This document shows positions 43,262 to 53,020 of a stretch of 64,000 nt of DNA, one piece after another. The position numbers and the translations under genes were made by a program. The notes below the pieces were generated by a model. The model was given only the letters and a program-made list of their open reading frames with translations. It did not search any database and was not told the DNA's origin. The DNA comes from Alphaproteobacteria bacterium (lineage in GTDB: Bacteria; Pseudomonadota; Alphaproteobacteria; RF32; CAG-239): positions 1 through 64,000 of the forward strand of contig JAFTWG010000021.1 of the NCBI GenBank assembly GCA_017465405.1, given 5' to 3'. Every line of letters starts with the position of its first letter. The first letter of the stretch is position 1.

Positions 43262-44203
43262 ATGAAGATAGGAATTATAGGAGCCGGAGGAGTAGGAAGC
43301 TCTACAGCCTTTGCATTAATTATGCGTGGGGTTGCCAGAAAAGTTGTTTTAATTGATCAAAATCAATCTCGAGCAGAAGCTGAAGCAGAGGATATAGCTC
43401 ACGCAACCCCATTTGCTTATGCCAACAAAATCAAAGCCGGAAAATATGAAGATTTGAAAAACGCCGAAGTGGTAATTGTTACCGCAGGGGCTAATCAAAA
43501 ACCCGGGCAAACCAGAAACGACTTATTGGCAACCAATGTCAAAATTTTTGAAAACATAATCCCACAAATAAAAAAATATGCCCCTAATACTATTTTATTG
43601 ATTGCAACTAATCCCGTTGACGTAATGACCAAAGTTGCCCTTAATATTTCCGGTTTTCCCGAAAACAGAGTTTTTGGTAGCGGAACAGTGTTAGATACTG
43701 CTCGTTTTCGCACATTACTGGGATATCATTTGGGAGTATCTCCGAAATCCATTCATGCCAATGTAGTCGGTGAACACGGAGATAGTGAAGTTCTTATATG
43801 GTCAAATGCCGATGCCGGCACTGTCCAAATCGAACAATTGGCAAAAGATATAAATAAACCGCTAACCGAAGAAATAAAATCAGAAATTGATAACAATGTA
43901 CGCAATGCGGCATATCACATAATAAGCGGCAAAGGTTCGACAACTTTCGGAATTGCCGGAGCCTTAACCAGAATATGTCAAGCTATCGGTTCAAATGAAT
44001 ATGCAATTTTAAATGTATCTTCTCTTCATAACAAAGTGGAAAATATAGAGGATATTTGCATATCATTACCTTGCATCATCGGAAAAAGAGGCATTCATGG
44101 TAAAATATACCCCTCCTTTTCAGATGATGAGCATAAATTATTAGAAAAAAGTGCTCAAACAATAAAACAGCACACAGATATTGCTCTTGAAAATATAAAA
44201 TAA
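43262..44203 (+). CDS. ldh: L-lactate dehydrogenase
   Basis: A 313-aa NAD-dependent dehydrogenase. Rossmann motif GIIGAGGVGSSTA; active loop GANQKPGQTRNDLL with Gln at the position that is Arg in malate dehydrogenases, favouring lactate; catalytic His in VVGEHGDSE; ATNPVDVMT. It interconverts pyruvate and lactate. AAGGAG lies upstream. Together with PfkA and serine lyase it points to fermentative metabolism. Confidence 0.92.
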   Translation: MKIGIIGAGGVGSSTAFALIMRGVARKVVLIDQNQSRAEAEAEDIAHATPFAYANKIKAGKYEDLKNAEVVIVTAGANQKPGQTRNDLLATNVKIFENIIPQIKKYAPNTILLIATNPVDVMTKVALNISGFPENRVFGSGTVLDTARFRTLLGYHLGVSPKSIHANVVGEHGDSEVLIWSNADAGTVQIEQLAKDINKPLTEEIKSEIDNNVRNAAYHIISGKGSTTFGIAGALTRICQAIGSNEYAILNVSSLHNKVENIEDICISLPCIIGKRGIHGKIYPSFSDDEHKLLEKSAQTIKQHTDIALENIK

Positions 44204-44205
44204 AA

Positions 44206-44235
44206 AAAGGTGTCACTTTCAAAAGTGGCACCTTT
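44206..44235. terminator. Bidirectional terminator between ldh and the 44254 gene
   Basis: AAAGGTGTCACTTT/AAAGTGGCACCTTT with a CA loop and one G-U pair. Confidence 0.8.
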
Positions 44236-44253
44236 CTCATAATCAAGAGTTGC

Positions 44254-44742
44254 TTAAACAGGATGTAGCTCCATGTAATAAGCTCGTGTTTTTCTATCGG
44301 CTTTGATAAGAAATTCTTTATATACTTCGTCACAAAATTCAAAAATTTTGATAAAACGACGAATATCCTCATTTTTTCTTTTAAGCAGATATCTTTGTGC
44401 AAGCACCCCCGGACAATGAGCATACTTATAGTAAAGTCGGCTCAAATCAGAGTTCTCAACAATTAGCGATTCGTTTTTCTCGTGACAACTGCATACACGA
44501 AAATAAATCTCTTGCAAATCACGGCGATGAGTTTCAAGCAACTTTCTTTCGTCCTCAAGTTTAAGCTGACCATGTTCTTTAACATAGTGTTCAAATTTTT
44601 CAGCTCCACGATGAATACGAGGCTTAAACAACTCAACCAGTGCCTTGCTTTTTAACGTAAATTTATTCGTATAACGAACAAATTCGATCAAACTGTCTCG
44701 TCTGACTAAATCAATTTGATCATCTAAAGTTTTAGCTTCCAT
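44254..44742 (-). CDS. Orphan helical protein, SD-less start
   Basis: A 162-aa, highly charged, largely helical protein (KFEHYVKEHGQLKLEDERKLLETHRRDLQEIY), with CSCHEK and HCPG as the only Cys groups. I do not recognise it. The ATG at 44742 follows TATTCACTTAATT with no Shine-Dalgarno sequence. A promoter lies upstream (TTGATA-17-TAAACT) and a terminator downstream, so it is a one-gene unit of the orphan set. Confidence 0.6.
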   Translation of the reverse strand: MEAKTLDDQIDLVRRDSLIEFVRYTNKFTLKSKALVELFKPRIHRGAEKFEHYVKEHGQLKLEDERKLLETHRRDLQEIYFRVCSCHEKNESLIVENSDLSRLYYKYAHCPGVLAQRYLLKRKNEDIRRFIKIFEFCDEVYKEFLIKADRKTRAYYMELHPV

Positions 44743-44773
44743 AATTAAGTGAATAATTCTTTTAGGTAGTTGT

Positions 44774-44802
44774 AGTTTACAAAAAATATTTGCATATATC
44801 AA
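44774..44802 (-). promoter_or_regulatory. Promoter of the 44254-44742 gene
   Basis: Reverse strand TTGATA (44802-44797), 17-base spacer, TAAACT (44779-44774). Confidence 0.5.
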
Positions 44803-44870
44803 GACATTTATATTGAAAAATAATACATTTGATAGTAAAATATATCTATTGAATTATAGGAGATAAATAT

Positions 44871-45395
44871 ATGAATAACTTCGTAAAAACTGCATTGATA
44901 TTATCAGTAGCACTTTTTTCTACAAATGCTGATGCCGGAGTTCGCTTTTTAGTCGATTCTCCAACACATACTCATCGAGATGTTTTAAAAGGAGATGCCG
45001 GAACTAAAATTAAAAGAATGTGCAACAACAGAGGCTACACTCGAACAAACTGCAGACAGGGAGAAGTTGCCTTGGAATATTGTCCGCAAGATAGTTCATA
45101 TTTCAAATATTGTTGCCCCGAAGAATTTTCTTCTACCAAAGAAGAATGTTATGATGCCGGATTAGAGCCGAGTAGCAGAAGTTGCCACGGCTATTATCGT
45201 TGTGAAGCTACGGAGGAAACATCGGAAAAAGGTGATTATATGAGTGACGAAGGTTACACAAACGACTACAATGAAGGATATTCCGAAAGCAGCTATTATG
45301 AAGATGAAAGATCCTATGAAGAGGAAGGGGAATGGGGAAGAGAACAAAGAAGAAGAAGAGTCCATCCCAATATCAGAACGCAACAAATAAGATAG
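44871..45395 (+). CDS. Secreted cysteine-rich protein with acidic/aromatic tail
   Basis: A 174-aa protein with a signal peptide ending in STNADA. The mature N-terminal half has nine Cys (MCNNRGYTRTNC, EYCPQDSS, YCCPEEF, ECYDAGL, SCHGYYRC), probably disulfide-bonded in the periplasm or outside. The C-terminal 55 residues are low-complexity, rich in Glu, Tyr and Ser, then Arg-rich. Function is unknown. GGAG precedes the ATG, and a terminator follows. Confidence 0.75.
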   Translation: MNNFVKTALILSVALFSTNADAGVRFLVDSPTHTHRDVLKGDAGTKIKRMCNNRGYTRTNCRQGEVALEYCPQDSSYFKYCCPEEFSSTKEECYDAGLEPSSRSCHGYYRCEATEETSEKGDYMSDEGYTNDYNEGYSESSYYEDERSYEEEGEWGREQRRRRVHPNIRTQQIR

Positions 45396-45400
45396 TCCAA

Positions 45401-45432
45401 TACCCTAGCCAAACAAGCTAGGGTATTTATTT
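45401..45432 (+). terminator. Terminator of the 44871-45395 gene
   Basis: TACCCTAGC/GCTAGGGTA followed by TTTATTTAT. Confidence 0.7.
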
Positions 45433-45436
45433 ATAA

Positions 45437-45470
45437 CAAAAAAATCTCCGAATTTATCGGAGATTTTTTG
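45437..45470 (-). terminator. Terminator of rpsU
   Basis: AAAATCTCCGA/TCGGAGATTTT with A/T runs on both sides. Confidence 0.75.
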
Positions 45471-45490
45471 TAAAATTTTTCAGAAACAGA

Positions 45491-45697
45491 CTAGAATCCT
45501 TCTGTATCTAAACGTTTGCGAAGTTGCTTACGTGATCTGCGAATAGCTTCAGCCTGACGACGAGCCTTTTTCTCACAGTTCTTTTCATGACAACGTCTCA
45601 GCTTCATTTCGCGGAAAATACCTTCGCGTTGCATTTTCTTTTTCAATACTTTTAAAGACTGACCGACATCATTACCGATAACAGTAACTTGAACCAC
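45491..45697 (-). CDS. rpsU: 30S ribosomal protein S21
   Basis: A 68-aa, very basic protein with the bS21 pattern: [28 protein letters not shown], then [28 protein letters not shown]. It is a small-subunit protein near the anti-Shine-Dalgarno end of 16S rRNA. Length is normal. Confidence 0.95.
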   Translation of the reverse strand: MVQVTVIGNDVGQSLKVLKKKMQREGIFREMKLRRCHEKNCEKKARRQAEAIRRSRKQLRKRLDTEGF

Positions 45698-45777
45698 TTA
45701 AATCACCTCTTTTCAACTTCAATAAATTGTTAAAACTAGCCTTTGTTATCATACAAATTTTTAAATTGCAACAATTT

Positions 45778-45990
45778 TTATGCAATAATGTTAGGCATAA
45801 TACGAGCTTCAACGGTTGCTATTTTCTTTTTAACACCGCTTCGCAAGGCATTAAGCTGTTTAGCTTTTGCAAAATCTATCATATTGTTGCGAGCCACCAA
45901 ATGGCGAATATCAGAACACACACGTCTCTCTTCCAACTTCAGTTCACAAAGCTGATGTTGTAGTTTACTGATACTGTCGTTTTTTATCAT
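45778..45990 (-). CDS. YdcH/DUF465-like small coiled-coil protein
   Basis: A 70-aa helical protein: LQHQLCELKLEERRVCSDIRHL, a turn, then DFAKAKQLNALRSGVKKKIATVEARI. The two-helix pattern with the D...K.LKK element resembles DUF465 proteins, whose role is unknown. Forward ORFs on the opposite strand are shadows. Confidence 0.6.
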   Translation of the reverse strand: MIKNDSISKLQHQLCELKLEERRVCSDIRHLVARNNMIDFAKAKQLNALRSGVKKKIATVEARIMPNIIA

Positions 45991-46132
45991 ATTTTATAGT
46001 TCCTGCGTTAAAACATAAATAAATTTTTGATAACCAAAAAATTTTACTGGAAATTTTTATGTAAAATTTGTATTGAAATGTATCACATTTATGGTAATAA
46101 ATCAACCTATAAAATTAAATAGGAGCTCAAAA

Positions 46133-47209
46133 ATGAATAAAACTAAAAGAATCGGTATCTTAACAAGTGGTGGTGACTGCGCTGGTCTTAATGCTGTAAT
46201 TCGTTCTGTCGTAAACGCAGCTTCGATAAAAGGATGGGAAGTTTACGGTATCAAATTCGGAACAGATGGTTTGACCAACCGACCGTTACAATATGAAGTA
46301 TTAAATCAAGACAATTTCTCAAATACTCCTTGGCCACGATTGAGCGGTTCTTATTTAGGCTCCTTAAACAGCGGTGTTAAACTCGAATCCATGGAAACAC
46401 TTTCTAAAAAATTTGGCGAAGGAGCTCGTGAATTAGGTCTGGATGCTCTGGTTGTTGTCGGCGGTGACGGCTCAATGAATATTGTCAGTAACTATTGCCA
46501 TTTAGCCGGCATCAAAATGGTAGGTATTCCAAAGACTATTGATAACGACACTCCTATTACCGATTCGTCTGTCGGTTTCGCTACAGCTTGCCAAGTTTGT
46601 ACCGAAGCTTTAGACAGCCTTTTATTGACTGCTCGTTCTCACAATAGAGCTTTGATATTGGAAGTTATGGGACGTGATGCAGGACATTTGGCAATGCACT
46701 CGGCTCTTGCAGGAATGGCAGACGTTTGTTTGGTTCCGGAAATTCCTTACAAAATCGATTCTATTATTGCAAAACTTAAATCTATTAAAGAAGCCGGAAG
46801 AAATCACGCTCTTATTGTAGTTTCCGAAGGCGTAAAACGTGAAGACGGACAGCATGTATCTTCTGCTACAAACAAAATAGGTGAAACAGTTTATGGTGGC
46901 ATCGGACATTATTTAAGTGCCGAATTGAATAAGCGTTACAAAGAGTTTCAAACTCGTGTAACTTCTTTAGGACACACACAACGTTCCGGCAATCCGTCTC
47001 CGATTGACAGAATTTTAGCAACAATGTTCGGTGCTAAAGCGGTTGAACTTTTAGAACAAGGAAAAACTAATCGTATGGTTGTATGGAAAAATAATGCAAT
47101 CTCAGACTATGATATTGATGAAGTTGTAAAAGAAGGTACAACCCTGCTTGATCCGAACAGTGATTATGTAAAAGCTGCTCGTGCAACAGGTATGTACGTT
47201 GGAGAATAA
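46133..47209 (+). CDS. 6-phosphofructokinase family protein
   Basis: A 358-aa PfkA-family enzyme that phosphorylates fructose 6-phosphate. Motifs: GILTSGGDCAGLNAVIR, VVGGDGSM (110-115), IPKTIDND (132-139) and EVMGRDAG. It has Gly at the E. coli position 104 (as in ATP enzymes) but Lys at position 124 (as in many PPi enzymes), so the phosphoryl donor is uncertain. The ATG at 46133 has AGGAG upstream; a 20-codon extension is unlikely. Confidence 0.9.
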   Translation: MNKTKRIGILTSGGDCAGLNAVIRSVVNAASIKGWEVYGIKFGTDGLTNRPLQYEVLNQDNFSNTPWPRLSGSYLGSLNSGVKLESMETLSKKFGEGARELGLDALVVVGGDGSMNIVSNYCHLAGIKMVGIPKTIDNDTPITDSSVGFATACQVCTEALDSLLLTARSHNRALILEVMGRDAGHLAMHSALAGMADVCLVPEIPYKIDSIIAKLKSIKEAGRNHALIVVSEGVKREDGQHVSSATNKIGETVYGGIGHYLSAELNKRYKEFQTRVTSLGHTQRSGNPSPIDRILATMFGAKAVELLEQGKTNRMVVWKNNAISDYDIDEVVKEGTTLLDPNSDYVKAARATGMYVGE

Positions 47210-47229
47210 TAAAAATAAACTAATTATTC

Positions 47230-47258
47230 AAAGGCCGCCAATTGCGGCCTTTTATTTT
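47230..47258 (+). terminator. Terminator of the phosphofructokinase gene
   Basis: AAAGGCCGC/GCGGCCTTT followed by TATTTTG. Confidence 0.8.
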
Positions 47259-47268
47259 GTCAAAATAC

Positions 47269-47297
47269 TTGACAAAACGAATATAAGTATCTATACT
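47269..47297 (+). promoter_or_regulatory. Sigma-70-like promoter of the 47332 gene
   Basis: TTGACA (47269-47274), 17-base spacer, TATACT (47292-47297). Confidence 0.7.
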
Positions 47298-47331
47298 TGC
47301 ACCATATTCATTTATTGTACGGAGAAGTATT

Positions 47332-48369
47332 ATGGAAAGAAAAATGCCTGAACACAAAATGTCTTTTGGAAACAAAGTTCGTAAATTATTTGGAGGAACC
47401 CCAAAAGATGAGAGTATTACCGGAGAAAGCCCTGATGGAAGAATTACCACAACAAAAATAAAGTATAATGATGATTTTTCCATCCACAATATGACTATAA
47501 TATCTCTGGACACAAGTGGCGACACTTCCATAAAAACAGAATATAGAGACGATGGTACCGCAACCGAAACTCATTTTGATTATAACGGCAAAATCACTCA
47601 AAAAACAGATATCAATAGTGACGGCTCGTATACTGAAATCGTCAAACAAAATGACGAAAGTTATACATCAACAATTTATAAATCTGACAAAGTTTCGGAA
47701 GTTCAGCATCTTGATAAAGATATGAAACCTATTACAGCTGCAAATGAAAACGGAGACAGCATGATAAATGGATATGTTGTACAAGGAGAAATAGGATACG
47801 ATTTAGCTAAAAGATTTTTATCGGCAACTGAAGAAGAAAAAGAAAAAATAATTTCTGACGCTAAAGACTTTTCTCTTGAATGCCCCGGATATAAAGCAAC
47901 AGGCACATATAATATCAACGGAGAAAACATACGTTTTAGTGATGGAGAAAGATATACCGGTGTAAGATGTACTCGCGCAACAAGGAAACGAGCATATTAT
48001 CATGTTTATATAGATGGTATAGATACAGGAGTTGGTTTTGGGGACGGAAGATATGTAGGAGAAGAAGGAAAGCTGGGAGATATAAAATATGAACAACAGA
48101 TGAGCTTACTTGAAAAAGCGCAAAAGGCGATTGAAAGCGGAGATAAAGAAACTTTAGCAGCTTTAAGAGAAGAAGCCAGAAATTATGAAAATGAATGGCA
48201 AAAATTTAAAGCAAATTATAAAATGGAAGCTGTCAGAGAAAATATCGCCTCAACTAAAGAAACCACTGTTGAAGAAGCACCTATAACAGAACCTAAAGAA
48301 ACACAGCAAACCAATGTTTCTAAAATGCAAATAGCAGAAATGATTGCAAACTCAAAAATAAATGAATAG
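47332..48369 (+). CDS. Hypothetical protein with beta-repeat N-terminus
   Basis: A 345-aa protein, not recognised. Residues 40-130 look like short beta-hairpin repeats with Asp/Asn-Gly turns (TEYRDDGTATETHFDYNGKI, TDINSDGSYTEIVKQND). The middle holds GYVVQGEIGYDLAKRF, and the C-terminus is helical and acidic (KAQKAIESGDKETLAALREEARNYENEW). There is no signal peptide. It has its own promoter, a GGAG ribosome site and the ruvX-side terminator. Confidence 0.7.
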   Translation: MERKMPEHKMSFGNKVRKLFGGTPKDESITGESPDGRITTTKIKYNDDFSIHNMTIISLDTSGDTSIKTEYRDDGTATETHFDYNGKITQKTDINSDGSYTEIVKQNDESYTSTIYKSDKVSEVQHLDKDMKPITAANENGDSMINGYVVQGEIGYDLAKRFLSATEEEKEKIISDAKDFSLECPGYKATGTYNINGENIRFSDGERYTGVRCTRATRKRAYYHVYIDGIDTGVGFGDGRYVGEEGKLGDIKYEQQMSLLEKAQKAIESGDKETLAALREEARNYENEWQKFKANYKMEAVRENIASTKETTVEEAPITEPKETQQTNVSKMQIAEMIANSKINE

Positions 48370-48374
48370 AAACC

Positions 48375-48403
48375 AAGAGCCTGATAAAATCAGGCTCTTT
48401 TTA
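48375..48403. terminator. Terminator between the 47332 gene and ruvX
   Basis: AGAGCCTGAT/ATCAGGCTCT with T run. Confidence 0.75.
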
Positions 48404-48848
48404 GCGCATCTAAAAATCCTTGCAAAATATATGACGCAGCGGAAGCATCCAGAATTTTCTTGCGTTTTCCTCGTGACATATCAACTTCTTTTATCAAAAA
48501 ACTTTCAACTGCAGAAGAAGATAGACGTTCGTCCCAAAAAGCACAAGGCAAACCAAATTCCTGTTCCAATTCTGCAGCAAATTTTCTAACTTCACCGGCA
48601 ACGTCTCCTTCCTGTCCGTTCATTTGCAAAGGAAGCCCGAACACCATTCCTCCGATTTCTTTATCTTCTATAATTTTCTTTATTTGCGAAAAGTCTTTAT
48701 TCTTATTTTCTCGATAAATTATGGTATATGAACTTGCAATAGTCAGAGTTAAATCCGATATGGCAACCCCTAATCTTTTGGTTCCGAAATCAAAACCGAT
48801 AAGAGCTTTTTTAGCGGGCAATTTTTGTTTAAAATCCGACAAATCCAT
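48390..48848 (-). CDS. ruvX: Holliday junction resolvase-like RuvX/YqgF
   Basis: A 152-aa RNase H-fold nuclease. GFDFGTKRLGVAISD carries the first catalytic Asp, VFGLPLQMNG and FWDERLSS the conserved middle and Asp-Glu, and DASAASYILQGFLD the last Asp. It is linked to 16S rRNA 5'-end processing and recombination. Length is typical. Confidence 0.93.
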   Translation of the reverse strand: MDLSDFKQKLPAKKALIGFDFGTKRLGVAISDLTLTIASSYTIIYRENKNKDFSQIKKIIEDKEIGGMVFGLPLQMNGQEGDVAGEVRKFAAELEQEFGLPCAFWDERLSSSAVESFLIKEVDMSRGKRKKILDASAASYILQGFLDALKRA

Positions 48849-48938
48849 AACTTTTCCTTTATACTGCTAATGAAATCTTAACGATATTATACTATCTTAT
48901 ACGGCAAGTAAATTTAAATTTTTGAAAGTATCAAAATA

Positions 48939-50252
48939 ATGAAGAAATTTTCGTTTTTATGCTTAATCTTAACAATAATAACCTTTAGTGCAAAAGCAGA
49001 ACTCACTATTGATGTTAACGGCGCTATGCGTGACCCTATGCCTTTAGCGATTGCTGAAATGGTCAGTTCTACCCCCAGTGCGGCAAATTATGGGGAAAAA
49101 ATTCGCGAAGTTGTTATTGCCGACTTGGAACGTTCGGGATTATTTCGCATAATATCGGAAAAAAGCTATATTCAAAAATTCAAATCCATTGATGAAATGC
49201 CTATATTTACAGATTGGCAAGCTATCAATGCTCTTGGTTTAGTACAAAGTGCAATCACCGAAACCTCACCGACAACTCTTAAAATAGAGTTTCGCTTGTG
49301 GGATGTTTTTTCCGAAGAGCAACTTAAAGGACAATCGTTCTCAACCGAAAAAGATAACTGGCGCAGAGTAGCACACGTAATTGCTGATGCCATCTATGAA
49401 CAACTGACCGGTGAAAAAGGTTATTTTGATACCCGTATAGTTTATATTTCCGAAAGCGGTCCCGCAACTCGCAGAGTGAAAAGACTCGCCATAATGGATC
49501 AAGATGGAGAAAATCATAAATTTTTAACCAGTGGAGCTTCCATGGCTTTAACACCTCGTTTTTCTCCTAATTTGCAAAAAGTAACTTATTTATCTTATGC
49601 AGGAGAAACACCAAAAGTTTATATTCTTGATATAGAAACCGGCAAACAAAAGTTGGTCGGACATTTTAAAGGAATGACTTTTGCACCGGTATTCTCTCCG
49701 GATAGCACAAAATTGTTATTAAGCTATGCTCAAAACGGTGTTACCAATATTTATGAAATGGACTTAGCCACCGGCAATACAAAGCAATTAACCAGTTCAT
49801 CAGCTATCGACACATCGCCGAGCTATTCTCCGGACGGCAAAAAAATTGTTTTCAATTCTGATAGAGGAGGCAACCAACAACTCTATGTAATGAATGCAGA
49901 TGGTAGTGATGTAAAAAGAATCAGTTTCGGACAAGGACGTTATGCAACTCCTGTTTGGTCACCGAGAGGAGACTATATTGCATTTACGAAACTGGCAAAC
50001 GGACAATTTTATATCGGTGTTATGTATCCTGATGGAGGAGGAGAACGTCTAATTACCAGCGGATATTTGGTAGAAGCTCCGGTTTGGGCGCCCAATGGTC
50101 GTGTTTTAATGTATTTCCGCCAAGATGCTCCTTCAGGGAGAACAACCGCTCCGGTAAAACTTTATACAATAGATTTGACCGGTTATAATGAAAGAATGAT
50201 TATAACTCCTGCCGATGCCTCAGATCCGGCTTGGTCTCCTTTGTTACCATAA
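48939..50252 (+). CDS. tolB: Tol-Pal system protein TolB
   Basis: A 437-aa periplasmic protein. Signal peptide ends near FSAKA; the N-terminal domain has [12 protein letters not shown] and [14 protein letters not shown]; the C-terminal beta-propeller shows TolB repeats with FSPD motifs ([34 protein letters not shown]). It supports outer-membrane constriction in division. Here it stands alone: no pal, tolA, tolQ or tolR is adjacent. Confidence 0.95.
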   Translation: MKKFSFLCLILTIITFSAKAELTIDVNGAMRDPMPLAIAEMVSSTPSAANYGEKIREVVIADLERSGLFRIISEKSYIQKFKSIDEMPIFTDWQAINALGLVQSAITETSPTTLKIEFRLWDVFSEEQLKGQSFSTEKDNWRRVAHVIADAIYEQLTGEKGYFDTRIVYISESGPATRRVKRLAIMDQDGENHKFLTSGASMALTPRFSPNLQKVTYLSYAGETPKVYILDIETGKQKLVGHFKGMTFAPVFSPDSTKLLLSYAQNGVTNIYEMDLATGNTKQLTSSSAIDTSPSYSPDGKKIVFNSDRGGNQQLYVMNADGSDVKRISFGQGRYATPVWSPRGDYIAFTKLANGQFYIGVMYPDGGGERLITSGYLVEAPVWAPNGRVLMYFRQDAPSGRTTAPVKLYTIDLTGYNERMIITPADASDPAWSPLLP

Positions 50253-50255
50253 ACT

Positions 50256-50286
50256 AAAAACTCGGGAAATTATCCCGAGTTTTTAT
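50256..50286 (+). terminator. Terminator of tolB
   Basis: AAACTCGGGA/TCCCGAGTTT with T run. Confidence 0.8.
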
Positions 50287-50290
50287 ATAA

Positions 50291-50318
50291 AAAAAGCTCC
50301 GAAATAACGAAGCTTTTT
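50291..50318 (-). terminator. Terminator of rpmJ
   Basis: AAAAAGCTCCG/CGAAGCTTTTT (one G-U on the reverse strand) with a T run. Confidence 0.7.
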
Positions 50319-50341
50319 AATCTATACACAACATTAGCAGA

Positions 50342-50467
50342 TTATCCCTGACAAGCTTTGAACTTCGGGTTCTTCTTATTAATGATGAAAATGCGACCTT
50401 TACGACGAACAATTTTGCAGTCCTTATCGCGATTTTTCTTTGATTTTAACGAACTAAACAATTTCAT
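50342..50467 (-). CDS. rpmJ: 50S ribosomal protein L36
   Basis: A 41-aa protein: [17 protein letters not shown], then [17 protein letters not shown] and the end FKACQG. This is bL36 of the 41-residue type, in which the zinc-binding Cys set is incomplete. It is a small basic protein of the large ribosomal subunit. It stands alone with its own terminator. Confidence 0.93.
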   Translation of the reverse strand: MKLFSSLKSKKNRDKDCKIVRRKGRIFIINKKNPKFKACQG

Positions 50468-50613
50468 AACACATTTCCTTTATCACAATGTTTTGCTGCA
50501 ACTTATGATAAAAGTAATCATTTGTCAACCATATTTTTGTTAAAAGCTAAAGAATATTTGCAAAGTAAAATATTTTACATATAATCGAAACATAATAACA
50601 TCGAGGAAACAAA

Positions 50614-51267
50614 ATGAAAAAGTTTTTAATTTTTACAATTTTTGCACTTTTATGCACCAATGCCAATGCTCAAATAAGTTCTACTCCCAGCTATATAGAA
50701 GAAATGAAAGCTTTGGGTAATGTTTCAGGAACGGGGATGGCCTGCGGAGCATCTAAATTTGCTACTTTCGAAATGTTGGCAAGAGCAATTTTAATAACCA
50801 AAGCCGTCAGCGATAAAAACCAAGAAGAAGGTATGATTGCATATAATACGGCAAAAGCTGATGCTTTCTTGGCAAAACAGGCTGACGGAATGTATAATTG
50901 CGACGAATTAAATGCCCGTTTTAATAACCAAAAAATATTCAAAACAAAACTTTATGCTGACGGCACAATAAAAATGTATGACGGAAAAGTTTTTTATCCT
51001 CGTCATGCTTATGATGCCACATTGCTAAAAGATGATGAAAATATCAATCGTTATGATGCAGTAAATATTTATAAAAATGCAAAAGATAAAAACAAAAAAA
51101 ATAAAAAATCAGCAACCAGTGAAGATGGAAAAGATATTGCTACTAAAAAAGCAAATATTCCTAACCCGACAACAGCTCAACCTCTGCAATCATCTGCAGT
51201 ACGAGCTTCTGAATTTAGAAATACTGATGGTGGCGGAATCGGTCATATCAGTAACAAAAGACGATAA
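50614..51267 (+). CDS. Secreted/periplasmic protein of unknown function
   Basis: A 217-aa protein with a signal peptide ending in TNANAQ. The first mature part has a paired Cys (GMACGASKFATFEM and MYNCDELN) and helices; the C-terminal third is Lys/Asn-rich and low-complexity (KDKNKKNKKSATSEDG), ending GGGIGHISNKRR. I recognise no family. GAGG precedes the ATG. It lies 40 bases before ettA on the same strand. Confidence 0.7.
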   Translation: MKKFLIFTIFALLCTNANAQISSTPSYIEEMKALGNVSGTGMACGASKFATFEMLARAILITKAVSDKNQEEGMIAYNTAKADAFLAKQADGMYNCDELNARFNNQKIFKTKLYADGTIKMYDGKVFYPRHAYDATLLKDDENINRYDAVNIYKNAKDKNKKNKKSATSEDGKDIATKKANIPNPTTAQPLQSSAVRASEFRNTDGGGIGHISNKRR

Positions 51268-51307
51268 TATTAACTTTTTAACACTTATCTAGGAGGCAAA
51301 CACCATT

Positions 51308-52987
51308 ATGGCGTCTTACCAATATATTTATGTAATGCAAAATCTTACTAAAGTTTTTCCGGGAGGAAAAGAACTTTTCAAAGGAATAACTTTATCATTT
51401 TTTCCCGGAGCAAAAATCGGAGTTCTCGGAGTTAACGGTGCAGGTAAATCAACTCTATTGAAAATTATGGCAGGTGTTGATAAAGATTTCAATGGCGAAG
51501 CTTGGCCGGCAGAAGGAGTAAAAGTAGGATATTTGGAACAAGAACCTAAATTAGACCCGAATAAAAATGTTATTGAAAACATTATGGACGGTTTAGGCGA
51601 AACTCGTGATTTATTGAAGCGTTACGAAGAAGTTTCAATGAAATTTGCCGAACCTATGACTGACGATGAAATGAACGCCCTCATCGAAGAACAAGCAGAA
51701 CTTCAAGAAAAGATAGATGCTTGTAACGGTTGGGATTTAGAAAGAAGTATAAAAATTGCTATGGATGCTCTTCGTTGCCCTCCGGCAGAAAGTGATGTTA
51801 CAAAACTTTCCGGTGGTGAAAAACGTCGTGTCGCTCTTTGCCGTTTGTTGTTGCAAAAACCGGATATGTTATTACTTGATGAACCTACTAACCACTTAGA
51901 TGCGGAATCCGTAGCATGGCTTGAAAAACACTTACAAAACTATAACGGAACAGTTGTTATGGTAACTCACGATCGCTATTTCCTTGACAATGTTACCGGT
52001 TGGATTCTTGAGCTTGATAGAGGACAAGGCATTCCTTATGAAGGAAACTATTCTTCTTGGTTGGAACAAAAACAAAAACGTCTTGAACAAGAAGAAAAAG
52101 AAGAATCTGCTCGTCAACGTACTTTAGCCAACGAATTGGAATGGATTAGAAAAAATCCGAAAGCTCGTCAAGCTAAATCAAAAGCTCGTATCAATGCTTA
52201 TGATGAATTGTTGCAGGCTTCTACAAAAGACAAAATCACCACCGCAAACATCAATATTCCGATGACTGAAAGACTGGGGGACTTGGTAATTGAAGCTGAA
52301 CATATTTCTAAAGGTTATGGTGACAGAATGCTCATTGATGATTTGTCATTCAAAATTCCGAGAGGTGCTATCGTTGGCATTATCGGTCCTAACGGTGCAG
52401 GAAAAACCACACTTTTCCGTATGATTACCGGACAAGAAACTCCCGATTCGGGAACAATCAGACTTGGAGAAACTGTCGATTTAGGCTATGTTGATCAGGG
52501 ACGTGATGAATTAGATGCCAACAAAACTATTTGGGAAGAAATTTCCGATGGATTAGATATGATAACATTAGGAAAAAAAGAATTCCCTTCACGTGCTTAT
52601 GTTGGACAATTCAATTTCAAAGGAGCTGACCAACAAAAGAAAGTCGGGCAACTTTCCGGCGGTGAACGTAATCGTGTTCACTTGGCCAAAATGCTTCGTA
52701 AAGGTGCAAACGTGATTTTGCTCGATGAACCTACCAATGATTTGGACGTTGATACCTTGCGTTCTTTAGAAGAAGGAATTATGAATTATCCCGGTTGTGT
52801 ATTGGTAACATCTCACGACCGTTGGTTCCTTGACCGTTTGGCAACTCATATTTTGGCTTACGAAGGAGATAGTAAGGTTGTATGGTTTGAAGGAAACTTT
52901 GAAGAATATGAAAAGGATAAAAAAGCCCGCTTAGGCGAAGATGCTTGCAATCCTCATGCTATTAAATACAAACCTTTAGAAAGATAA
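51308..52987 (+). CDS. ettA: Energy-dependent translational throttle protein EttA (ABC-F)
   Basis: A 559-aa soluble protein with two ABC domains. First: Walker [10 protein letters not shown], signature [11 protein letters not shown], Walker [12 protein letters not shown]. Second: [32 protein letters not shown]. The linker between them is charged and helical. No membrane segment is present. EttA binds the ribosomal E site and gates the first steps of elongation by ATP/ADP ratio. AGGAGG lies 12 bases upstream. Confidence 0.95.
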   Translation: MASYQYIYVMQNLTKVFPGGKELFKGITLSFFPGAKIGVLGVNGAGKSTLLKIMAGVDKDFNGEAWPAEGVKVGYLEQEPKLDPNKNVIENIMDGLGETRDLLKRYEEVSMKFAEPMTDDEMNALIEEQAELQEKIDACNGWDLERSIKIAMDALRCPPAESDVTKLSGGEKRRVALCRLLLQKPDMLLLDEPTNHLDAESVAWLEKHLQNYNGTVVMVTHDRYFLDNVTGWILELDRGQGIPYEGNYSSWLEQKQKRLEQEEKEESARQRTLANELEWIRKNPKARQAKSKARINAYDELLQASTKDKITTANINIPMTERLGDLVIEAEHISKGYGDRMLIDDLSFKIPRGAIVGIIGPNGAGKTTLFRMITGQETPDSGTIRLGETVDLGYVDQGRDELDANKTIWEEISDGLDMITLGKKEFPSRAYVGQFNFKGADQQKKVGQLSGGERNRVHLAKMLRKGANVILLDEPTNDLDVDTLRSLEEGIMNYPGCVLVTSHDRWFLDRLATHILAYEGDSKVVWFEGNFEEYEKDKKARLGEDACNPHAIKYKPLER

Positions 52988-52990
52988 AAG

Positions 52991-53019
52991 AAAGGGCGAG
53001 AAAAAATCTCGCCCTTTTT
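52991..53019. terminator. Terminator between convergent ettA and lepA
   Basis: AAAGGGCGAG/CTCGCCCTTT with A/T runs. Confidence 0.8.
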
Positions 53020-53020
53020 A

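Noticed and set aside
45727..45963. Forward ORFs opposite the DUF465-like gene
   Set aside because: Two overlapping forward frames without ribosome sites; the reverse frame has the coiled-coil pattern of a known small family.
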